A stretch of 64,000 bases of DNA from Candidatus Eisenbacteria bacterium. Its GTDB lineage: Bacteria > Eisenbacteria > RBG-16-71-46 > JAFGJU01. Shown here in pieces: positions 9,273 through 17,670 of this stretch (the first letter of the stretch is position 1; each line of letters opens with the position of its first letter). The notes beneath the pieces were generated by a model, which was given only the letters and a program-made list of their open reading frames with translations, made no database searches and was not told the origin of the DNA. A program made the translations under genes and the position numbers. The stretch spans positions 1-64,000 of the forward strand of contig JAPLKG010000020.1 of assembly GCA_026388185.1 (NCBI GenBank), written 5' to 3'.

Positions 9273-10736
9273 TCACTCGCTCTTCAACACGTCCACCAGC
9301 TCACGCTTGTGGTCGTAGATTCTCACCTCAAGAAGCGTCCTGCCGGTGGCGTCGTGGGTGGCACAGCCGAAGCATGGATCGTAGGCCCTGAAAGCCATCT
9401 CAACCTGGTTGAGGAGTCCCTCGGACACGGCCGTCCCCGCCTTGATCAACCCCTGTGCCGCCTTCTTGATCGACATGCAGATGGCGGCGTAGTTGTTCGT
9501 GGTGCCCACGATGAGGTTGGCCTTCTTGACCATTCCCTTCTCGTCGGTCTGGTAATGATGATAGAGAATCCCTCGCGGAGCCTCGACCACACCGACGCCT
9601 TCAGTGGGTGTCTCCTTGGGGATGATCCTTATGTTGGGGCTCGTTATCTCGGGATCCTGTGCGAGCTCGAGCGTTCTCTCGGCCGCGTACATGAGCTCGA
9701 TGATCCTGGCCCAGTGAGTGGCGAGGGTCTGATGAACCGGTTTCCCACCGAGGGTCTTGTACATCTTATCGTACTCTGCCTGCGCAAGGGGGGTCGCCAT
9801 TCCGTCAGAGACGTTGAGCCTCGCAAGCGGGGCGGCCCTGTAGACGCCGCTGTCCTGTCCGTCCACGAGACCCTTCCAGCCGACCTTCTTCAAATACGGA
9901 AACTTGAGGTAAGTCCACGGTTCAACGTGCTCGGCGATATTGTCGAGGTATTGAGAGGGACTGAACCTTGCGAACTCCTTGCCTTCCGTGTCTACGACCC
10001 TGATTTGACCGTCGTAGAAGTTGACTTTGTTGTTCTTGTCCACAAGGCCCATGTAGTAGGTCTTGTGGGTGAACGCGTCACTCAAGATGAGGTCGACGTA
10101 GGCCTTGTTCTTGAGAACGACGTCCTCGAAAACCTTGAACGTGAATTTTCCGAACTCGACGAAGCCCTTTGCAATTTCGATGCATCGCTTTTGCTCTTCG
10201 GCGTTGAGGCCCTTGCTGACACCTCCGGGAATTCCACACACGGGATGAATGGCCTTGCCGCCGAGCATCGAGACGATTTCGTGAGCCATTGCCCTGGTCT
10301 GAATCACGGTCTTTCCGGCCTCGATGCCGACCTTCGCGATCAAGCCCAGAATGTTTCTCTCGGCGGGAGACGCGGTAGGACCGACCACGAAGTCGGGGCC
10401 TGCGAGGATGTAGAAATGTGTCGCATGATCGCCCGTGTAGAAAGCGCTGTAGAGAAGCTCTCTCAGTTTCTTGGCGGGGCTGGGTGGGTCAACGTGAAAG
10501 ACCGCGTCCACCGCCTTTGTGGCCGCCATGTGGTGCGCCTCGGGGCAAACGCCGCATATTCTGGGCGTGATGCGAGCGACCTCCTCGACGGGCCTTCCCT
10601 CGCAGAACTTCTCGAAGCCTCTGAGCTCCGGTATCTGGAGGTACGTGTTCGCAACGTTGCCCTTGTCGTCCAGAAAGATCTCTATTCTTCCGTGTCCTTC
10701 AAGCCTGGTTATTGGATCAATCGTTACGCGATTCAT
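9273..10736 (-). CDS. mvhA: F420-non-reducing NiFe hydrogenase large subunit (MvhA-like, group 3c)
   Basis: The 487-aa catalytic subunit has the proximal nickel-site motif RICGVC (near residue 58) and the distal motif DPCFGC followed by ATH near the C terminus. These supply the four cysteines of the NiFe centre. Residues after that His (about 26) form the peptide removed by a maturation endopeptidase, probably the product of 550-1026. It starts ATG, overlapping the small-subunit stop by 4 nt. Group 3c enzymes oxidise H2 and pass electrons through MvhD to heterodisulfide reductase. No hdr gene is visible here. Soluble, cytoplasmic. Confidence 0.93.
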   Translation of the reverse strand: MNRVTIDPITRLEGHGRIEIFLDDKGNVANTYLQIPELRGFEKFCEGRPVEEVARITPRICGVCPEAHHMAATKAVDAVFHVDPPSPAKKLRELLYSAFYTGDHATHFYILAGPDFVVGPTASPAERNILGLIAKVGIEAGKTVIQTRAMAHEIVSMLGGKAIHPVCGIPGGVSKGLNAEEQKRCIEIAKGFVEFGKFTFKVFEDVVLKNKAYVDLILSDAFTHKTYYMGLVDKNNKVNFYDGQIRVVDTEGKEFARFSPSQYLDNIAEHVEPWTYLKFPYLKKVGWKGLVDGQDSGVYRAAPLARLNVSDGMATPLAQAEYDKMYKTLGGKPVHQTLATHWARIIELMYAAERTLELAQDPEITSPNIRIIPKETPTEGVGVVEAPRGILYHHYQTDEKGMVKKANLIVGTTNNYAAICMSIKKAAQGLIKAGTAVSEGLLNQVEMAFRAYDPCFGCATHDATGRTLLEVRIYDHKRELVDVLKSE

Positions 10737-11695
10737 TTTGTCCTCGCTTGTCCCAACAATGAGTTTACCAACCCGAATCTATACAAGTAGCCGGCGGGAT
10801 CCACGATCTCGCCGACGATCTTCTGAATCTCGTCCGGATCATTTGAATCTACTATCGAACCCAGCGCGCTCAAGAGCTTCGCGCCCTGGTCGATGACACC
10901 GGGAGGAGGACCGTAGCAGCCCCTGCAGGGCATCTTGCCCTTGTTGACGCACACGGTGCCGCAGCCGCTTCGCGTGGCAGGCCCTGCGCATATTATTCCC
11001 TGCTCCAGGAGGCATTTCTCTTCTTCGGGGATTATTTCCCAGAACCTGTAGAATTTCTTTATCTTTTTTTCTTCTCTTTTTCTGTCGCATTCATCGCAGC
11101 ATGTCTTGTCGCCCGCACCGACTACGGAACCTTTAGGAGGAAGGTTCCCGGTGACTATCGCTTCCAGCGCAGCCCATGTCTTGTCGGCAACAGGGGGGCA
11201 GCCAGGCACGAAATAATCAACGTCTACTGTCTGGGCCAGCGTCTTGACTCTGTCGTAAAACTCAGGAAGGGTAAGCTCGCCTTCCGGCACCTTGACCTTC
11301 AATTGTGGTCTCGTGCCGTTTGGGTTGTCCGTGGACGGTGTCTCGCTGTAAACCCTGTCGAGAAGGCTTTGTCTCGAATAAAGATTGGCGAGGCCGGGTA
11401 TGCAGCCCTCGTTGGCGCACGAGCCATACGCTATTAGTATTTTGGACTTCTGCCGCATGAGCTTTGCCATGTGTTCGTTTTCGCTCGTGCGGATGGCGCC
11501 GTTGAAAAAACATACATCTATGTGCTTGTCGGGCATTGCCTCGACGTCTTTGTATTTGAAATCAAGCGCTACGGGCCAGAAGAGAATGTCGCACGCAGCC
11601 GCCACATCGAGAATTTTCTCCTTGATGTCCAGCACCGCAATCTCACATCCACCGCAGCTCGCTGCCCAGTAGAGCGCTATCTTCAACTTACTCAT
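10733..11695 (-). CDS. mvhG: F420-non-reducing NiFe hydrogenase small subunit (MvhG-like)
   Basis: The 320-aa Fe-S subunit has the N-terminal CGGCE motif (proximal cluster, near residue 15), GSCANEGC near residue 92 and PGCPP near residue 166. A cysteine-rich C-terminal half (CCDEC, CGTVC, CRGC) coordinates further clusters. There is no Tat signal, which fits a cytoplasmic group 3 enzyme. It carries electrons from the nickel site in the large subunit to MvhD. It overlaps the large-subunit start by 4 nt and lies 35 nt after mvhD, so the three genes form one unit. Confidence 0.93.
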   Translation of the reverse strand: MSKLKIALYWAASCGGCEIAVLDIKEKILDVAAACDILFWPVALDFKYKDVEAMPDKHIDVCFFNGAIRTSENEHMAKLMRQKSKILIAYGSCANEGCIPGLANLYSRQSLLDRVYSETPSTDNPNGTRPQLKVKVPEGELTLPEFYDRVKTLAQTVDVDYFVPGCPPVADKTWAALEAIVTGNLPPKGSVVGAGDKTCCDECDRKREEKKIKKFYRFWEIIPEEEKCLLEQGIICAGPATRSGCGTVCVNKGKMPCRGCYGPPPGVIDQGAKLLSALGSIVDSNDPDEIQKIVGEIVDPAGYLYRFGLVNSLLGQARTK

Positions 11696-11730
11696 TGCCC
11701 ATCCTCCGGGTTTGAAAATCTACGCGTCAG

Positions 11731-12192
11731 CTAACCTTGGGCGACTCTTGCTTCTTCTTGCACGGTCTTCTCGGAAAGCGCCTTCCACCCTAGAGGGCCC
11801 AGTTTTCTCACCTTTTCGGACATGTCTTTCACTACCTGCGCCCACCTGTCTCCCTCGGAGGCCGAGACCCATTCGAGCCTCACTCGATCATTCTCGATTC
11901 CGAGTTGATCGAGCAGCTTCTTCAGGAGCGCGTACCGCCCCAGGGCTCTGTAGTTGCCGCTCGTGTAATGGCAATCGCCCGGGTGGCATCCGGCTATGAG
12001 GACCCCGTCTGCGCCCTCGCTGAGCGCCTTCAGCACAAAGGTGGGATCCACCCTCCCGGAGCACATTACCCTTATGGGCAGTACGTTGGGCGGATATTTT
12101 ATGCGGCTCGTGCCGGCCAGATCCGCTCCCGTGTAGCTGCACCACCGACAGAGGAAACCGACGATTCTTGGTTCAAAGTTCGCGCTGCTCAC
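11731..12192 (-). CDS. mvhD: MvhD/FrhD-type [2Fe-2S] electron-transfer subunit
   Basis: The 153-aa protein belongs to the hydrogenase delta-subunit family. Cysteines fall in CRWCSYTGAD (residues 16-25), VMCSGRVDP and GCHPGDCHY, the last set being characteristic. In methanogens and sulfate reducers this subunit joins the hydrogenase to HdrA for flavin-based electron bifurcation. It is first in the operon mvhD-mvhG-mvhA. With no hdrA alongside, its partner must be encoded elsewhere or differ from the usual one. Confidence 0.92.
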   Translation of the reverse strand: MSSANFEPRIVGFLCRWCSYTGADLAGTSRIKYPPNVLPIRVMCSGRVDPTFVLKALSEGADGVLIAGCHPGDCHYTSGNYRALGRYALLKKLLDQLGIENDRVRLEWVSASEGDRWAQVVKDMSEKVRKLGPLGWKALSEKTVQEEARVAQG

Positions 12193-12341
12193 AGAACACT
12201 CCTTCTGCGTTCGCCGGCCCGTGAAACTGAGGCCTCACGCCCGGCCGACATGTGGAACCGTGAACAAACAAACGTTAGCGCACCTTATCGCCATGAACTG
12301 CTGCCATGTGCCGAGTTTCATAGGCGAAAAGACGACCCTCC

Positions 12342-12371
12342 AGCATACACCGTCTTGTACGGTATCGTCAA
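12342..12371 (-). promoter_or_regulatory. Candidate sigma70 promoter for the mvh operon
   Basis: On the minus strand TTGACG (12366-12371) and TATGCT (12342-12347) are separated by 18 nt, about 150 nt before the mvhD start. The spacer contains the palindrome ACCGT-N5-ACGGT (12349-12363), a possible operator placed where bound protein would block polymerase. The rest of the 12193-12521 gap shows no gene. Confidence 0.4.
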
Positions 12372-12521
12372 GTACTTGAGTAGGAGGCTCGGGGGCGGGA
12401 GAGGGACGGGGCCCAGTCAGAGCAGACATGGACGCGGGCGGCTTGGGAGGACCGTGAGCTCAACGGATCCGGGCTAGGGGGGACGGGGACAGGAGCAGGG
12501 GGCAGGCAGGCGGCATCCGGC

Positions 12522-15500
12522 TTAGGGTGCCCAATCACCGCACAGAAGCTCTGCCTGTTCGAGAACGGTCTTTGTTGCCTTCTCTTGTTTGTCGGGTGGA
12601 TATCCGTACTTGCGGAGAACGCGCTTGACCATGACACGCAGCCTTGCGCGGACACTTTCTTTGACTGTCCAGTCTATGGCGACGTTGTTACGAACGGTTT
12701 TCACAAGCTCTTTCGCTATCGTGCAAAGGGTCTCGTCGCCGAGTATCTTTACGGCACTGTCGTTCGTCTCCAGAGCATCATAAAACGCCGTTTCTTCTTC
12801 GCTGAGACCGAGCTCTTCTCCCCTGGCGTTCGCCTCGCGCATCTCCTTCGCGAGGTTGATGAGCTCCTCTATTACTTGCGCAGTTTCAAGGGCACGATTC
12901 TGATAGGCACGGATGGTGCGCTCCAGCATCTCGGCAAATGAACGACCCTGGATCAGGTTTCTGCTTAGCCGGGTTTTGATCTCGCCGTTAAGGAGTTTTC
13001 GCAGGAGCTCTACTGCGAGGTTCTTGTGGGGCAGGCCGCGGACCTCAGCAAGAAACTCGTCAGACAAGATCGAAATGTCCGGCTTCTTGAGCCCCGCCGC
13101 TGCGAAAATGTCTATCACTTCGTCGGACACAATCGCTCTGGAGACAATCTGGCGAATGGCGTGATCCAAGTCTTCCTCGGCCTTTGGGCTTGGGGCTCCG
13201 GCCTTCACGAGCGCCGAGCGCACTGCCTGGAAGAACCCTACGTCCTCGCGTATCTCGATGGCCTTTTCGTGAGGAACCGAGAGGGCGAACGCCTGTGAAA
13301 GCTCCGTCACGGCACTGAGTAACCTGGCCTTGCCGTCTTGCTCCGAGAGAATGTGTTCCTGAGCCACTGGGAGGAGCGCGAGCCTTTCCGTCGGCGCCCC
13401 TCCTATCCAGGGCGACCGGTCAAATCCGTGGAAGAGGCCACAACAGACCTCGTATTTCTCTAACATGACCGCAACGGCCTCTGCCTGGTCTAGGGCAGTA
13501 ATGCCCCTCCCACCACTTTCGGTGTAAGTGGCCATGGCTCGCCTCAGATTGTCGGCCAGTCCCAGGTAGTCCACAACGAGTCCACCCGGCTTGTCTCGGA
13601 ACACACGGTTCACTCGGGCTATCGCCTGCATCAGCCCGTGGTCGCGCATGGGCTTGTCCACGTACATGGTGTGCAAGCACGGCGCATCGAAGCCCGTAAG
13701 CCACATGTCGCGGACGATCACCACCTTCATCGGGTCGGTCTGGTCTCTAAAGCGATTGGCGAGCGCCTCTCGCCGAGGCTTGTTGCGTATATGCCGTTGC
13801 CATTCCAGAGGGTCGGAGGCCGAGCCCGTCATCACGATCTTGATAACACCCTTGGTGTCGTCCTCGTTGTGCCACTGGGGACGCAGCTTGACGATGGCGT
13901 TGTAAAGCTCCACACAGATGCGGCGGCTCATGCAAACCACCATGGCCTTACCGTCCATCGCCTCCAGCCGCCGGTCGAAGTGATTGACAAGGTCTTGCGA
14001 GACAAGGCCGATGCGTTTCTCCGTACCGACCACGGCCTCAAGCGCAGCCCACTTGGTCTTGAGCTTCTCCTTGCGCTCGACTTCCTCGCCTTCCGTCACT
14101 TCTTCGAATTCGGGGTCGAGACGAGGCTTCTCTTCCTCCTTGAGTTCGAGCTTTGCGAGACGGCTCTCGTAGTAAATAGGAACTGTCGCCCCGTCTTCCA
14201 CGGCTCGCTGGATGTCGTAGATGCTTATGTAATCGCCGAATATCGCCCGCGTGTTTCGATCCGTGAGCTCGATCGGCGTGCCGGTGAACGCAATGAAGGA
14301 CGCGTTGGGGAGAGCATCACGCATGTGACGTGCGAACCCGTCGATGAAGTCGTACTGGCTGCGGTGCGCTTCGTCGGCGATGACGACAACGTTCCGCCGG
14401 TTAGAGAGCGGCGGGGGGCGATCACCCCTCTCTTCGGGGAAGAATTTCTGGATTGTCGTGAAGACGACGCCGCCCGATGCGACACGCAGTAGCTCGCGCA
14501 AGTGCTCTCTGCTTTCGGCCTGCACGGGCTTCTGCCTCAGCAATTCGTGACAACGGGAAAATGTGCCAAAGAGTTGATCGTCGAGATCATTTCGGTCAGT
14601 CAGGACGACGATCGTCGGATTTTCCATCGCAGGATGAAGGACGATCCGGCCCGCATAGAAGGCCATGGTGAGGCTTTTCCCGGAGCCCTGAGTATGCCAG
14701 ACCACGCCGCAGCGCCTGTCGCCACCTGGACGTGAAGCTTCCACCGTGGCGTTAACAGCACGAGCAACGGCATGAAATTGGTGATAACCTGCAATCTTCT
14801 TGCCTACGGTGCCGCCTTTCTCTTCTTCAAACACTATGAAGTGTCTGAGCAGTTTTAGGAACCGCTCTCTGTCAAACACTCCCTTGATGATTACTTGAAG
14901 CTGCGGCGTGGTGATTGGGGCTAGTTCCTCACCCTCTATCGTGCGCCACGGAAGGAACCACTCGCGATTCGCGGTGAGAGAGCCAACGCGCGCCTCCAAG
15001 CCGTCGGAGACAACCAAAACTTCGTTGAAGGTGAAAAGCGAGGGTATCTGCTCTCTGTATGTCTGCAATTGGTTGAACGCCGTCCAGATGGTGGCGTTTT
15101 CATCAGCAGGATTCTTCAGCTCAACGATCGCGAGAGGGAGCCCGTTGACGAAAAGAACGATGTCGGGGCGGCGATTATACTGACCCTCCACCACCGTGAA
15201 CTGGTTCACGGCAACCCAGTCATTGTTGTCGGGATTGTCGAAGTCAATCAGCTTTGCCCTGGTGTGGGCAATTCGGTCATCCGAGGCGTATTCAACGTCT
15301 ATTCCCTCAACCAGCATCCTGTGAAATGCTCGATTGTTCTGAACAAGCGAGGGGGATTCCGCGCGCAGAAGTCTGCGCACAGCCTCCTCGAGGGCCTCGG
15401 TGGGGATAGTGGGGTTCAGTTGAGCCATGGCATCCTGGAGTCGCCGTGGCAGGAGAGGCTGTTCGTAGCTCTCGCGCTGGGCGCCGGGCTCGCCCGGCGC

Positions 15501-15593
15501 GATCTCGGGGCCGCTGAGGATGGTGTAGCCCAATTCCTTGAGCCATGAGAGGGCAGCGGATTCGACGTCGGATTCGGTGAAGCGTGGGCGCAT
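12522..15593 (-). CDS. hsdR: Type I restriction enzyme, endonuclease/translocase subunit HsdR
   Basis: The 1023-aa protein has an N-terminal PD-(D/E)xK nuclease domain (D144 in RRPDIVLF, E158 and K160 in AIVELK). A superfamily 2 translocase follows, with P-loop HTQGSGKS (300-307), DEAH box (407-410) and AFTGTP. A C-terminal helical domain contacts the methylase core. It cuts unmodified DNA after ATP-driven translocation. All core motifs are intact. It is the last gene of the minus-strand locus, about 12 kb from hsdM, with cargo genes between. Confidence 0.96.
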   Translation of the reverse strand: MRPRFTESDVESAALSWLKELGYTILSGPEIAPGEPGAQRESYEQPLLPRRLQDAMAQLNPTIPTEALEEAVRRLLRAESPSLVQNNRAFHRMLVEGIDVEYASDDRIAHTRAKLIDFDNPDNNDWVAVNQFTVVEGQYNRRPDIVLFVNGLPLAIVELKNPADENATIWTAFNQLQTYREQIPSLFTFNEVLVVSDGLEARVGSLTANREWFLPWRTIEGEELAPITTPQLQVIIKGVFDRERFLKLLRHFIVFEEEKGGTVGKKIAGYHQFHAVARAVNATVEASRPGGDRRCGVVWHTQGSGKSLTMAFYAGRIVLHPAMENPTIVVLTDRNDLDDQLFGTFSRCHELLRQKPVQAESREHLRELLRVASGGVVFTTIQKFFPEERGDRPPPLSNRRNVVVIADEAHRSQYDFIDGFARHMRDALPNASFIAFTGTPIELTDRNTRAIFGDYISIYDIQRAVEDGATVPIYYESRLAKLELKEEEKPRLDPEFEEVTEGEEVERKEKLKTKWAALEAVVGTEKRIGLVSQDLVNHFDRRLEAMDGKAMVVCMSRRICVELYNAIVKLRPQWHNEDDTKGVIKIVMTGSASDPLEWQRHIRNKPRREALANRFRDQTDPMKVVIVRDMWLTGFDAPCLHTMYVDKPMRDHGLMQAIARVNRVFRDKPGGLVVDYLGLADNLRRAMATYTESGGRGITALDQAEAVAVMLEKYEVCCGLFHGFDRSPWIGGAPTERLALLPVAQEHILSEQDGKARLLSAVTELSQAFALSVPHEKAIEIREDVGFFQAVRSALVKAGAPSPKAEEDLDHAIRQIVSRAIVSDEVIDIFAAAGLKKPDISILSDEFLAEVRGLPHKNLAVELLRKLLNGEIKTRLSRNLIQGRSFAEMLERTIRAYQNRALETAQVIEELINLAKEMREANARGEELGLSEEETAFYDALETNDSAVKILGDETLCTIAKELVKTVRNNVAIDWTVKESVRARLRVMVKRVLRKYGYPPDKQEKATKTVLEQAELLCGDWAP

Positions 15594-15687
15594 AGTGTTT
15601 AGCTCTGTGTCACGGGCCTCAGTTGTGTGTCAAATTGGCTCTTGGTTTAGTAGTGCGTTATCGTCCAGTTTGTGCTAAAATACAATC

Positions 15688-15843
15688 ATGAGCAAGAAGC
15701 CCTTGATAGAAACCAACCCCCATCTTCGTGACCCAAAGAAATACAAGAAAGCACTTATTGTTAACGTTGCAACTTCCACTGCGATTGAAACCGGGAAGAG
15801 CTCAAAATCTATCGCACGTATGTTGCGGAAACATGCCAATTAA
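15688..15843 (+). CDS. 51-aa protein facing fic, possible Fic-inhibitor-like small protein
   Basis: The small ORF begins MSKKPLIETNPHLRDPKKYK and resembles a class of short conserved proteins that open this way. That resemblance is from memory, not a search. Residues 30-35 read STAIET, close to the Fic inhibitory motif (S/T)xxxE(G/N) except for the final residue. It converges on fic, with only 16 nt between stop codons. An extended -10 TGC-TAAAAT at 15673-15681 ends 7 nt before the ATG and no Shine-Dalgarno sequence is visible, so a leaderless mRNA is plausible. It could instead be the N-terminal stub of a longer gene. Confidence 0.5.
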   Translation: MSKKPLIETNPHLRDPKKYKKALIVNVATSTAIETGKSSKSIARMLRKHAN

Positions 15844-15859
15844 CCTCGGCAAGCCAACG

Positions 15860-16510
15860 CTAAGGCTGGCAGCGAAGAGTCCGCTCAATAATCCTCCTGA
15901 AAAGTTCTTCCATCGGTTCGTAGTTATGGTCTAGGCCCGCGGCCACAGCAACAAGATACTCCGGCCGTTGCCGTCCTTCAAGCGGTTCGAAGTCCAACAA
16001 TGACAGTCCGACCTGATAGGCCATCAGCGTCGCCAAGATACGAGCTACTCTGCCATTCCCTTCACGAAAAGGATGGATAAGGATTAGTTCAGTGTGCACC
16101 TCAGCCAACGCGGTCACGACGCGCTCTCTCGATTTGAAGTTACATGGCGTGTGCTTCGTAAGAACTCCTTGCTCAAACTCTTCCATTAACACAGGCACTT
16201 GTAGAGCTGCTGCAAAGGGGAATTCTCCCTTGCTCACATTGACATTCCTGTAATTCCCAGCCCATTCGTAGATTTCACCCAGCCACACTCTGTGCATTTC
16301 ACGGACGTCCGAAGCACTAAAACAGTGATTCTTATCGTAGCAGTGCAGGAGAGTGTCCACGGCCCGTCTCAGAGCGTCAACTTCGGCATCGTCCATCTGC
16401 CGTTTTCTCCGGATTTCTAGGAGATTCCTGAGCACACGGCCGCGGGAACCGGGTTCATGTTGGGCCTCGACGAGCCCAGAAACGTTGTAACGACCGGTTT
16501 TCTTCAACAT
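15860..16510 (-). CDS. fic: Fic-domain protein (adenylyltransferase)
   Basis: The 216-aa protein carries the complete catalytic loop HPFREGNGR (146-154) plus Arg157, so it should be active. The family transfers AMP, or sometimes another nucleotide group, to hydroxyl side chains of target proteins such as topoisomerases or GTPases. The N terminus has S11xxxE15A, a weak match to the self-inhibitory motif (S/T)xxxE(G/N), about 130 residues before the catalytic His as in class II Fic proteins. It overlaps the 3' end of the decayed DUF262 gene and may be translationally coupled to it. Toxin or host-modifying defence roles are possible. Confidence 0.92.
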   Translation of the reverse strand: MLKKTGRYNVSGLVEAQHEPGSRGRVLRNLLEIRRKRQMDDAEVDALRRAVDTLLHCYDKNHCFSASDVREMHRVWLGEIYEWAGNYRNVNVSKGEFPFAAALQVPVLMEEFEQGVLTKHTPCNFKSRERVVTALAEVHTELILIHPFREGNGRVARILATLMAYQVGLSLLDFEPLEGRQRPEYLVAVAAGLDHNYEPMEELFRRIIERTLRCQP

Positions 16511-16911
16511 GTTAGCCTATTGCTCACGCAGTCGGTTAACGCCGTCCCGGATAACGCTGGCGATTGCCTTGCGGCGCGCATCAAGGAATGCCTTGTACTC
16601 CATTTTCTCCCAAGCCGCAGGCAGTGCATGCCAATAGCGCATCTGAACCAGTTTTTTATCACTAAGAGGTGCGGGACTTCTTGCTTCTGCTCGGTACCGA
16701 TCTGACGATGGCTGCCGGGCAGCGCGTTGACCCAGAAGAGCAGGTATCCCACCGGGAAGCCCTTGTGCATGGAGTCAAGAAGATCACACACTTTGGCGTT
16801 CGGCCAGACGAACGGTCGCTCGATGTCCGGCAGCCCTATTTCACCCATTTCGATATCATTTGTCAGCTTGGCAAGTGAGTAACTAATCTCCTTGAACAGC
16901 GTTGCACTCAT
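16504..16911 (-). pseudogene. DUF262 (GmrSD-like) gene with internal deletion and frameshift
   Basis: The N terminus is typical of DUF262 proteins (LANDIEMGEIGLPDIERPFVW spread over residues 16-36, then the DSMHKGFPVGYLLFW region). It breaks off after VPHLLVI, exactly where the family DGQQRL motif should follow. Shifting frame at about 16650 restores plausible sequence (SDKKLVQMRYWHALP, then WEKMEYKAFLDARRK) ending at a TAG at 16517-16519. A large internal part, including the NTPase motifs, is therefore lost and the ends are joined out of frame. The intact family restricts modified DNA. Confidence 0.75.
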
Positions 16912-17004
16912 ACGCCTATTTTCTCCAAATCGCCGATTTGCTCAGTTCCTCTTACTAAGTCTCTATTCCGCAGCGGTGGTCCGGCGACAAGTGGTCAAGA
17001 ACCT

Positions 17005-17514
17005 TCAGGTTGCATTCTCGCGTCTAGTGCGATATGCGTCCCAATTCTGTTCCAGAAATCCACGAATGCCGAGGCTTGGACTGTATGCCGGGTAAATCCG
17101 GCGGAATGCAGATTCCGCCTCGCTGAACGAACTGGACGGGAATGCATTCGCAAACGCAGCCATGTAGAGCAATCCAATGGCAGGTGCGCGAGACTCGCCA
17201 AGATTGCAGTGAACCAACACACGCTGGCCGGAACATAGGCGTTCGTCGATGAACTCGAGCGCTGCGTCTATTATCTCCTTCGGAATGTAAGCTGGGTTCG
17301 GAGCATCGACAAGGTTAAGGATAAGCCGATTCTCTCTTCTGGCAATCAAGTATTCTGGGTGATTTCTGGGAGCACCCCTTCCTGTGTAGCCCAACTCCCT
17401 ACGATGGTAGGGCTCCTTGCATGCGTGAACAACGTACCAGTCAGATTGATGCCTTATCGAGTATTCATAATCGCTCTCGTTTCCGACGAACAGGTTAGGG
17501 TAGATCTCAGTCAT
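17005..17514 (-). CDS. Dual-specificity / tyrosine phosphatase-like protein
   Basis: The 169-aa protein has the phosphatase signature HCNLGESR (102-109), that is Cx5R with nucleophile C103 and R109, and a likely general-acid Asp in NLVDAPNP (near residue 70). It begins MTEIYPNLFVG, a start shared with a bacterial phosphatase family that I recall from defence and mobile loci. No signal peptide or membrane segment is present. It lies between the HsdS remnant and the DUF262 remnant inside the type I locus. It could reverse a protein phosphorylation or nucleotidylation linked to its neighbours, which is inference. Confidence 0.82.
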   Translation of the reverse strand: MTEIYPNLFVGNESDYEYSIRHQSDWYVVHACKEPYHRRELGYTGRGAPRNHPEYLIARRENRLILNLVDAPNPAYIPKEIIDAALEFIDERLCSGQRVLVHCNLGESRAPAIGLLYMAAFANAFPSSSFSEAESAFRRIYPAYSPSLGIRGFLEQNWDAYRTRRENAT

Positions 17515-17536
17515 GGCTGCGTCTCACCAATGTTCT

Positions 17537-17616
17537 CTACTCCTTCACGCATATCTCTCCCAACAGCAGCTTGGGCAGCAGGGTCTCGCGGAGAGCCGCC
17601 ATGGTGCGCGGCCCCG
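17537..17616 (-). pseudogene. C-terminal remnant of a second hsdS gene
   Basis: The minus strand encodes PRTMAALRETLLPKLLLGEI then CVKE and a stop. This matches the usual end of type I specificity subunits (ALRDTLLPKLISGEI). The intact hsdS upstream ends with the same motif (AIRDALLPKLLSGEL), so this is a second, truncated copy. It marks a recombination or insertion boundary between the TIGR04141 gene and the phosphatase gene. Confidence 0.7.
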
Positions 17617-17670
17617 GACGCGACCGTAGAGCGGGAGCTCGAGATCGAACCGAGATAACGGCATGATGCC

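Noticed and set aside
9231-10790. A 519-residue open frame on the plus strand
   Set aside because: It is the exact antisense of the hydrogenase large-subunit gene, whose motifs are fully conserved. The antisense product has no family features.
15594-15687. A further gene between hsdR and the small plus-strand ORF
   Set aside because: The segment is only about 90 nt and reads as promoter-like AT-richer DNA.
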